In this document: in pieces, positions 6,006 to 10,776 of the stretch
Layout: every line of letters begins with the position of its first letter
Position numbering within the stretch: the stretch's first letter is position 1
DNA from: Gammaproteobacteria bacterium
GTDB taxonomy: Bacteria > Pseudomonadota > Gammaproteobacteria > Pseudomonadales > Azotimanducaceae
Assembly (NCBI GenBank): GCA_027293665.1
Contig: JAPUFN010000300.1
Location: 1-10,776, forward strand
Reading direction: 5' to 3'
Length of the DNA: 10,776 nt
The notes under the pieces: generated by a model
What the model was told of the DNA's origin: nothing
Database searches by the model: none
What the model saw: only the letters and a program-made list of their open reading frames with translations
Position numbers and translations under genes: made by a program

Positions 6006-6559
6006 TGTGATACTCCTTCATTCGCTGCAGCACTGCCTTCGCTCAGCTCGAACTCCAGGACAATTAATTGAAACTGCTCCACAGGCGCTGCCCCCTGCAC
6101 ATTATGGGAGACTCCTGCGCCAGTGACTGAAACCGCAAACGCAGCGGGTGCACGGCCACCATCACAGCGCCGCGGATTGTCGACCCCAACCCGATAGCGG
6201 CCGGGATAAGGGTGCTCGAAGCGAACTTCTTCCACTCGCGGCCCGACATCATCACAGCGGACATCCCGAACTATTGCGCCGCCAGTTTTCGTGCGATGGT
6301 TGGCAAAGTAAACCGTCTCGAGCAGCGGGTCGGTAACATACAGATCCAGATCGGCTTCCTCGCCAAACGCCAATCGAAAAACAAGAACTTTCCCCCCTGT
6401 GACCTCACTTCCTGGAGTTTGCGTGAGCATTTCCGCGAGTTCAGAACTCTGCGCACGCAGCACGCGCTGCGCCTCGAGCCGTGCAGCCTTCGTGTCACCG
6501 CAGCCAACTGAGAAGGCAACACACAGAAGCAGAAAAATGGCGCTAATTGGTTTGTTCAT
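6002..6559 (-). CDS. Putative lipoprotein with DUF2135-like (YfaP-type) beta domain
   Basis: This is a 185-residue exported protein. It begins with a short signal peptide ending in FSVGC. C20 is a probable lipidation site, although Ser at the -3 position makes the lipobox imperfect. Glycine at +2 suggests outer-membrane localisation. After a helical linker (about 23-48) comes a beta-rich domain (about 57-146). Its ADLDLYVTDP, VYFANHRTKTGG and YPGRYRVGVD segments recall DUF2135/YfaP-like domains from memory. C102 and C132 could form a disulfide. The function of that domain is not established to my knowledge. The gene starts 32 bp after the propeller gene without a clear ribosome binding site and overlaps the cytochrome c gene by four bases, so the three appear to be one operon. 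A scaffold or assembly partner for the other two is a reasonable guess. Confidence 0.75.
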   Translation of the reverse strand: MNKPISAIFLLLCVAFSVGCGDTKAARLEAQRVLRAQSSELAEMLTQTPGSEVTGGKVLVFRLAFGEEADLDLYVTDPLLETVYFANHRTKTGGAIVRDVRCDDVGPRVEEVRFEHPYPGRYRVGVDNPRRCDGGRAPAAFAVSVTGAGVSHNVQGAAPVEQFQLIVLEFELSEGSAAANEGVSQ

Positions 6560-6591
6560 CTATCAGGCCAGGGCCCGCCAATCCATCGCGG

Positions 6592-8460
6592 CTAATTTGC
6601 CGTCAACAACTCCGGTGCCGGCAACCCATCCGGATACAGTCGAATGACGCGAGGTATACCGGTTTCGATTTGCCAGGCGGGTACATTCGAATTGGATGTC
6701 CAGACCGCGCCATCGGCGGCAAAATCGATATCTCTGGTATACGTTACCCGGGTTGGCATTGGATAGATCGTGAACTCACCCGTGAGCGTCTCATAGCGGA
6801 TCAGAGTGTCGCTGTTGGTGCCACAAATCCATACCGTATCCGTCGTCCGATCCACGTTCAGTGCATACGGAGTTTCGCTGCCAAGCGGCTCGATGGGTAT
6901 CTGAATATTTTCGAACTCGCCAGTGGCCGGGTCAAATTTAGAGAGGACGTTCGAAGAAAAACCCGGTATCCACAGATTGCCCTTTGAATCGAAACGCATG
7001 CGCCGCGGTGCGGTAAATGGCGTATCGATCATCTCGATCTCAAACGTATCCGGATCGATATAGCCGATACGATGCGCGTTCAACTGGCTGAACCAGACTT
7101 TGCCATCCGCCGCGATGTCAATTCCATATGGCACCGGCAGGCTACCGCCTTCGCTCCCCGCACCCGACAGATCGACGTACTGGCTGAGCCACATCATCGC
7201 CGGTAACAGACGCAGCACAATCTCTTCGCCGAAACTGCGCGCGGGAACGCGCAAGACTTCGTGGCGGCCGCTCGCCGGATCGTACATGCCCACATGATTG
7301 GACACCGCAATCGTGTACCAGACGCGGCCTTTGCCATCGATTCGCAGTGTGTGTGGATAAATACCACCCGGAAGATCTTCGATTGTGAACGATTCATCAG
7401 CCGGATCGAATCTGGCCAGTTGGTTGCCGGTGGCCAGCGTTATCCAGATTGCACCATCTCCGCCCACCTGCAGAGAGTGCGGACCAACACGCATGTTGCT
7501 CGTTGGCAGCATTGCCCCGGAGCCACCAAGACCGCCCAGTGGAATTTCCTCAGAAGGAATCTGATACCACTGACGCTTGCCGCCGGGTACCCGCGGATCG
7601 AGCCGGAAAAGTGTGTCCGTGGTCATATCCACGGAGTAAATGTCACCACTGGGGTGCACCACCATGTCGTGTTGCATCGAAGAACGCCCACCCAGTTGAA
7701 ATTCATCGACCACGGCACGCCGCACTTCCGCCGACGGCGGCGGCGCAAATCCCGGCTCATCAAATCCTTCCGTCAGCTTCGGCACAGCTGTTGCGGGATC
7801 GTAGGCGGTGTTGAGCAGTTCAGGAACACGCTTGCGTAAGTCTTCATCGAGACCCGCACCCATACGAGCCATCAACGCCAGAATTTTGCGCCACTCCTCG
7901 GGTTCTCGTTGAATCCGCGTCGCAGAATTACCCTGCTGATGACAAAAGGTGCACTGCCGGACAAATTGCTCGCGGTCGTATTCGTCCGTCAGCTGCTCGA
8001 GCACCAGTGCATACCAGTGATTCGCGGGTAGTTGTGCGGCAACCTCGGCGGGGTCCGTGTGCCGTGCCATCGTGAAATCGAGCGGCGTGCCCGCCGCGAC
8101 TCCTGAACCCGCCACGACTCCCGAACCCGCCGCGGCGCTAGTCGCCTGGTGCTGGCGGATGTCATGCCAGCCAATACGCCGGACGCGGATGAAATGGTCT
8201 CTGGAATCAGGCAGACCGGTGACCTGATAGCTGCCGTCATCCGCGGTGAAAACTGTCCGTTCCTGAAAAGGAATGCCAAAACGAAACGTCACCATCGCAC
8301 CGACGACCGGCTCACCAGTACTCGAGCTGACCACACCTTGAAATCCCCCAGCCACCGCGAGCGAGGGCAGCAGCAACGACGGAATCAGCAGAATGCGTGC
8401 AACGAAGCGCACGCCCGCGCAATGGATGGGCCATGATCGGTTCGGGCAATTTGCGAACAT
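6592..8460 (-). CDS. Exported fusion: carboxypeptidase-regulatory-like domain, c-type heme site, Vgb-like beta-propeller
   Basis: This 622-residue protein starts at ATG 8460, supported by GGAGAGAG two bases upstream (8463-8470). The open frame runs further up to 8823 but only as the antisense of phaC. Domains in order: a signal peptide (about 17-38, ending LAVAGG); a beta-sandwich of the carboxypeptidase-regulatory type (about 39-100); a Gly/Ala/Val linker with a six-residue duplication (about 112-124); a helical c-type heme segment with C170-T-F-C173-H174 and candidate axial Met197 or Met200; and about seven propeller blades from 270 to 615, each with a [IV]W...[RK]xDP-like pattern as in streptogramin (virginiamycin B) lyase Vgb. 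The WFTE-type glutamates I recall in Vgb blades are replaced (WITL, WYTI, WFSQ, WIPG), so lyase activity is doubtful. A periplasmic redox enzyme or sensor passing electrons to the downstream cytochrome c is more likely (inference). Confidence 0.85.
   Translation of the reverse strand: MFANCPNRSWPIHCAGVRFVARILLIPSLLLPSLAVAGGFQGVVSSSTGEPVVGAMVTFRFGIPFQERTVFTADDGSYQVTGLPDSRDHFIRVRRIGWHDIRQHQATSAAAGSGVVAGSGVAAGTPLDFTMARHTDPAEVAAQLPANHWYALVLEQLTDEYDREQFVRQCTFCHQQGNSATRIQREPEEWRKILALMARMGAGLDEDLRKRVPELLNTAYDPATAVPKLTEGFDEPGFAPPPSAEVRRAVVDEFQLGGRSSMQHDMVVHPSGDIYSVDMTTDTLFRLDPRVPGGKRQWYQIPSEEIPLGGLGGSGAMLPTSNMRVGPHSLQVGGDGAIWITLATGNQLARFDPADESFTIEDLPGGIYPHTLRIDGKGRVWYTIAVSNHVGMYDPASGRHEVLRVPARSFGEEIVLRLLPAMMWLSQYVDLSGAGSEGGSLPVPYGIDIAADGKVWFSQLNAHRIGYIDPDTFEIEMIDTPFTAPRRMRFDSKGNLWIPGFSSNVLSKFDPATGEFENIQIPIEPLGSETPYALNVDRTTDTVWICGTNSDTLIRYETLTGEFTIYPMPTRVTYTRDIDFAADGAVWTSNSNVPAWQIETGIPRVIRLYPDGLPAPELLTAN
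8090..8135. repeat. 18-bp tandem duplication in the linker of the propeller gene
   Basis: Two copies (8090-8107 and 8108-8125) differ at two positions and are followed by a partial third (8126-8135). On the minus strand they encode the repeated hexapeptides GSGVVA and GSGVAA in the flexible linker between the regulatory-like domain and the heme segment. The period is a multiple of three, so copy-number change would not break the frame. Confidence 0.65.
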
Positions 8461-8510
8461 ATCTCTCTCCAGCTGGTGGACGATGCAGAATCTAGCGCTG
8501 TCGTGGCGTG

Positions 8511-8537
8511 TTTGCAAAATTTGCCGCATTTGCATGG
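8511..8537 (+). repeat. Three 9-bp direct repeats with TTTGC core, candidate operator
   Basis: The units TTTGCAAAA, TTTGCCGCA and TTTGCATGG follow one another without a gap. The first two also form a GCAAA-A-TTTGC palindrome (8514-8524). PHA-granule regulators of the PhaR type are reported to bind TGC-rich sites, which makes this a candidate operator for phaC. No regulator gene is in view, so that link is inference. Confidence 0.4.
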
Positions 8538-8593
8538 CCCTCGACCGCGGCCGGCACTGGAGTACACTGGCTTGTGGTGTAACTGAGCAGTCT

Positions 8594-8600
8594 GGGGAGG
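8594..8600 (+). promoter_or_regulatory. Strong ribosome binding site that decides the phaC start
   Basis: GGGGAGG ends five bases before the ATG at 8606. The frame is open back to 8393, but the upstream extension is antisense to the divergent propeller gene and has no comparable site. Confidence 0.75.
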
Positions 8601-8605
8601 CAGCA

Positions 8606-10270
8606 ATGTCGGAACAGTCCGTCGATGAGCAGATACTGACCCTCAACCCGGTCGTGGGCGTCAGTCTTGAAGACCTGCTTAAATCCGCTATGAAGGTGCT
8701 GCGAGAAGGCGTTGTCCAACCGACCGTAGCAGCCCAGCATCTGCTGGAGTTCAACGCAGAACTCGCCCGGATACTCTTCGGCGCATCCGACATGAGCCCG
8801 AATCCGCGAGATAGACGATTCACCGCAGATGCCTTCTCCAGTGGCGGTCTGTATACCCGTGTTGCGCAAAGCTGGCTAGCATGGCAGCGGACAACGAATC
8901 AGTGGGTCGAGGCGATCGGTTTCGAAGGCGAAGATCTCGAACGCGCAAAGTTCATCGTGTCGCTGGCAACCGATGCACTTGCACCGACTAATTTTCTCCT
9001 GGGCAATCCTTCCGCATTACAACGTGCCTATGAAACGCGCGGCGCGAGCCTGGTGAAAGGGCTGAAAAATCTTGTCCACGACATCAGACACAATCACGGG
9101 ATGCCGAGTCAGGTGGACAAATCTGCGTTTGCAGTCGGTAAAAATCTTGCAACGACTCCAGGGGCCGTGGTGTATCGCGATGACATCATCGAACTCATTC
9201 AGTACCAACCGGCGACCGACGAAGTCAACGTCTGCCCGATGTTCATCGTTCCAGCGCAGATCAACAAGTTCTATCTCTATGACCTGTCGCCGGAAAAAAG
9301 CATGGTGCGGTTCTTACTCGAATCCGGCATGCAGGTTTTCGTTGTTTCGTGGCGAAATCCGGGACCGGAACATCGTTCCTGGGGTCTTGCGGACTACATT
9401 CATTCACTGGACCGCGCAATTGACCACACCCGCGCCATCGCCGAGTTCGATAAAACGCACGTTGTCGGCGCCTGCGCAGGAGGAATTACACTTGCAAGCG
9501 CCCTGGGGTATCTCGCTGGGCGGTCAGATCTCGCCAAGGTCGCGTCACTGACTCTCATGGTCAACGTCCTGCAGCCGACGAGCGAAGATTCGGTTATGGG
9601 CCTGTTTGCGAGTGACGAGGCGATCGAAACAGCGAGAAAAAAATCCGCCAGGGATGGCGTGCTGGACGGCAACGATACCGCGAGGGTATTCAACTGGATG
9701 CGGCCAAACGACCTGATCTGGAACTACGTCGTCTCTAATTACCTCCACGGTGAACCGCCGCCCGCGTTCGATATCCTTTACTGGAACAACGATACGACCC
9801 GGCTGCCGGCACAACTGCACAGCGATTTCCTGGACATCTTCAAGGACAACACGCTGGCAAAACAGGGCGCGCTGCAGATTGACGGCGTGCCCGTCGATCT
9901 CGCAAAGATTGATTGCCCTGCTTACATAACAGGCGGCACGACCGATCACATCACCCCCTGGCAGGCTTGTTATCGATCCACTCAGTTGCTCGGCGGAGAG
10001 ATAACTTATGTGCTCAGCACCGCGGGGCATATTCAAAGCCTCATCAACCCGCCGGGCAACTCAAAACGAAAGTTTTTCAGCAACCCGGAAACTCCGCCGG
10101 ATTGTGAACAATGGCTCGCACAGGCGGAAGAAAATCCCGGCTCATGGTGGCCGCATTGGGTCGAATGGCAGCGCAACATCAATGCAGAAACCAAGCCTGC
10201 ACCAACTGCATTCGGTGACAGCGACCATCCGGAACTGGCAGCCGCACCAGGGACCTACGTCCACGAATGA
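8606..10270 (+). CDS. phaC: Polyhydroxyalkanoate synthase, class II-like (PhaC)
   Basis: This is a complete 554-residue PHA synthase, which polymerises (R)-3-hydroxyacyl-CoA into storage polyester on cytoplasmic granules. The alpha/beta-hydrolase nucleophile elbow is GACAGG with catalytic C290. D447 (in GTTDHITPW) and H475 (in STAGHIQS) complete the triad. Long stretches such as APTN, MPSQV, INKFYLYDLSPEKS, WMRPNDLIWNY, DILYWNNDTTRLPA and the C-terminal APGTYVHE match Pseudomonas PhaC1/PhaC2 as I remember them, and the length of about 555-560 fits class II. That class prefers medium-chain substrates, consistent with alkane or fatty-acid growth, but I infer specificity only from similarity. 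The synthase box has Ala where Pseudomonas has Ser (GACSGG). A phaZ-like depolymerase gene follows almost immediately, as in the Pseudomonas phaC1-phaZ order. Confidence 0.97.
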   Translation: MSEQSVDEQILTLNPVVGVSLEDLLKSAMKVLREGVVQPTVAAQHLLEFNAELARILFGASDMSPNPRDRRFTADAFSSGGLYTRVAQSWLAWQRTTNQWVEAIGFEGEDLERAKFIVSLATDALAPTNFLLGNPSALQRAYETRGASLVKGLKNLVHDIRHNHGMPSQVDKSAFAVGKNLATTPGAVVYRDDIIELIQYQPATDEVNVCPMFIVPAQINKFYLYDLSPEKSMVRFLLESGMQVFVVSWRNPGPEHRSWGLADYIHSLDRAIDHTRAIAEFDKTHVVGACAGGITLASALGYLAGRSDLAKVASLTLMVNVLQPTSEDSVMGLFASDEAIETARKKSARDGVLDGNDTARVFNWMRPNDLIWNYVVSNYLHGEPPPAFDILYWNNDTTRLPAQLHSDFLDIFKDNTLAKQGALQIDGVPVDLAKIDCPAYITGGTTDHITPWQACYRSTQLLGGEITYVLSTAGHIQSLINPPGNSKRKFFSNPETPPDCEQWLAQAEENPGSWWPHWVEWQRNINAETKPAPTAFGDSDHPELAAAPGTYVHE

Positions 10271-10278
10271 GCGCATGA
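10267..10278 (+). promoter_or_regulatory. Double ATGA coupling junction between phaC and phaZ
   Basis: ATG at 10267 overlaps the phaC stop codon (ATGA) and opens a three-codon frame that stops at 10276-10278. That stop again overlaps the phaZ ATG at 10275 (ATGA). No good ribosome binding site is seen for phaZ, so it is probably translated by reinitiation after phaC, perhaps through this tiny frame. Confidence 0.5.
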
Positions 10279-10776
10279 TCGAAGAGTCTTACCACGAAGT
10301 TGCCGGTAGAAAACTACGGGTACTCAGTCGGCTTGATCAGCCCGGAACTCCACTGCTGGTGTTCAATGGTATCGGCGCCTCCGCCGATATTCTCCGGCCG
10401 TTTCTCGAGGCTTATCCAGGCGGCGTGATCGCCTACGATCTGCCTGGCGTCGGAGCGTCGCCACCGACCTTGTTGCCGGTTCGGATGCGCAATCACGCGG
10501 CGCTGGCAAACGAAGTGTTGCAGTCATTTGGCATCGATCGCTGTCATGTGATGGGTGTTTCCTGGGGTGGCGGCCTTGCGCAACAGTTCACGTTACAGTA
10601 CCCGCGCAAAGTGGATCGCCTGATCCTCGCTGCCACGTCGTCAGGCCATCTGATGTTACCGCCGAGTCCTGCGGTGATCCTGCGTATGGCAACGCCTTTG
10701 AGGTACCTCAGCGCCGGCTATTTCAAACGTATCGCGGGAGAAATATACGGCGGTGATTTTCGCAACAATGCGGCAA
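10275..10776 (+). CDS. phaZ: PhaZ-like intracellular PHA depolymerase (alpha/beta hydrolase), cut by window edge
   Basis: This is the first 167 residues of an alpha/beta hydrolase that runs off the window. LLVFNGIGAS (27-36), AYDLPGVGAS (53-62), the nucleophile elbow GVSWGG with S96, LAQQF, LILAAT and IYGGDFR all match the intracellular medium-chain PHA depolymerase PhaZ of pseudomonads as I recall it. PhaZ releases 3-hydroxy acids from stored granules. The acid and histidine of the triad lie beyond the edge. The start is the ATG at 10275, four bases after the phaC stop. The ATG at 10267 stops after three codons and cannot be the start. Direct linkage to phaC strongly supports the function over other esterases. 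A second synthase or a phaD regulator might follow outside the window, as in Pseudomonas. Confidence 0.9.
   Translation, partial: MIEESYHEVAGRKLRVLSRLDQPGTPLLVFNGIGASADILRPFLEAYPGGVIAYDLPGVGASPPTLLPVRMRNHAALANEVLQSFGIDRCHVMGVSWGGGLAQQFTLQYPRKVDRLILAATSSGHLMLPPSPAVILRMATPLRYLSAGYFKRIAGEIYGGDFRNNAA

Larger units (their letters stand above)
8461..8605. promoter_or_regulatory. Divergent promoter region between the heme-propeller operon and phaC
   Basis: This 145-bp space lies between two divergent genes that each have a strong ribosome binding site. It contains three TTTGC cores spaced 9 bp apart (8511-8533, listed separately) and a TACACT at 8563-8568 that could be a plus-strand -10 box but lacks a good -35. 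Because both transcription units start here, a regulator bound in the middle could control both. Confidence 0.45.

Noticed and set aside
8504..8516. Sigma-54 promoter for phaC (TGGC...TTGCA)
   Set aside because: The distance between the GG and GC elements is seven bases instead of the required ten.
8393..8605. N-terminal extension of PhaC
   Set aside because: It overlaps the start of the divergent gene and contains Cys/Trp/Arg-rich sequence foreign to PHA synthases. The ATG at 8606 has GGGGAGG at ideal spacing.
8461..8823. N-terminal extension of the propeller protein to 8823
   Set aside because: The extension is antisense to the start of phaC and lacks a signal peptide. The ATG at 8460 has a strong ribosome binding site and is followed by one.

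Overview
The window looks like a piece of a proteobacterial chromosome, most likely gammaproteobacterial and of the hydrocarbon- or lipid-degrading kind. The evidence is a CYP153-like P450 with its own ferredoxin, next to a PHA synthase that resembles the class II (Pseudomonas-type) enzymes and is followed by a PhaZ-like depolymerase. I cannot name the genus. Coding density is high, genes sit in short operons on both strands, and no insertion sequence, phage gene, tRNA, rRNA or CRISPR array is visible.

Layout. (1) 1-2179, minus strand: an operon read from right to left, encoding a [2Fe-2S] ferredoxin, a CYP153-type cytochrome P450 and the N-terminal part of an aldehyde dehydrogenase. It reads as a terminal oxidation pathway for alkyl chains. 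(2) 2180-2523: a gene-free stretch with divergent promoters. (3) 2524-4228, plus strand: a 69-residue conserved-looking small protein, a run of five degenerate 19-bp tandem repeats that begins inside its last codons, then a Rieske non-heme iron oxygenase. (4) 4238-5122, minus strand: a TauD/TfdA-type Fe(II)/2-oxoglutarate dioxygenase, convergent with the Rieske gene. A perfect 8-bp inverted repeat fills the junction. (5) 5262-5612, plus strand: an unrecognised small exported protein with CxxC and HxHxH motifs. (6) 5619-8460, minus strand: a three-gene extracytoplasmic operon. It encodes a 622-residue exported fusion (carboxypeptidase-regulatory-like domain, one c-type heme site, seven-bladed Vgb-like propeller), a DUF2135-like lipoprotein and a small class I cytochrome c. 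(7) 8606-10776, plus strand: phaC and a truncated phaZ-like gene, joined by an unusual double ATGA junction.

How the parts may fit (inference). P450, ferredoxin and aldehyde dehydrogenase would turn an alkyl or terpenoid chain into an acid. The Rieske and 2-oxoglutarate oxygenases could act on the same or related substrates. Acyl-CoA intermediates could be stored as polyhydroxyalkanoate by PhaC and remobilised by PhaZ. The least explained element is the heme-propeller/lipoprotein/cytochrome c operon. It is predicted to act outside the cytoplasm and looks like an electron-transfer or periplasmic oxidation unit of unknown substrate.
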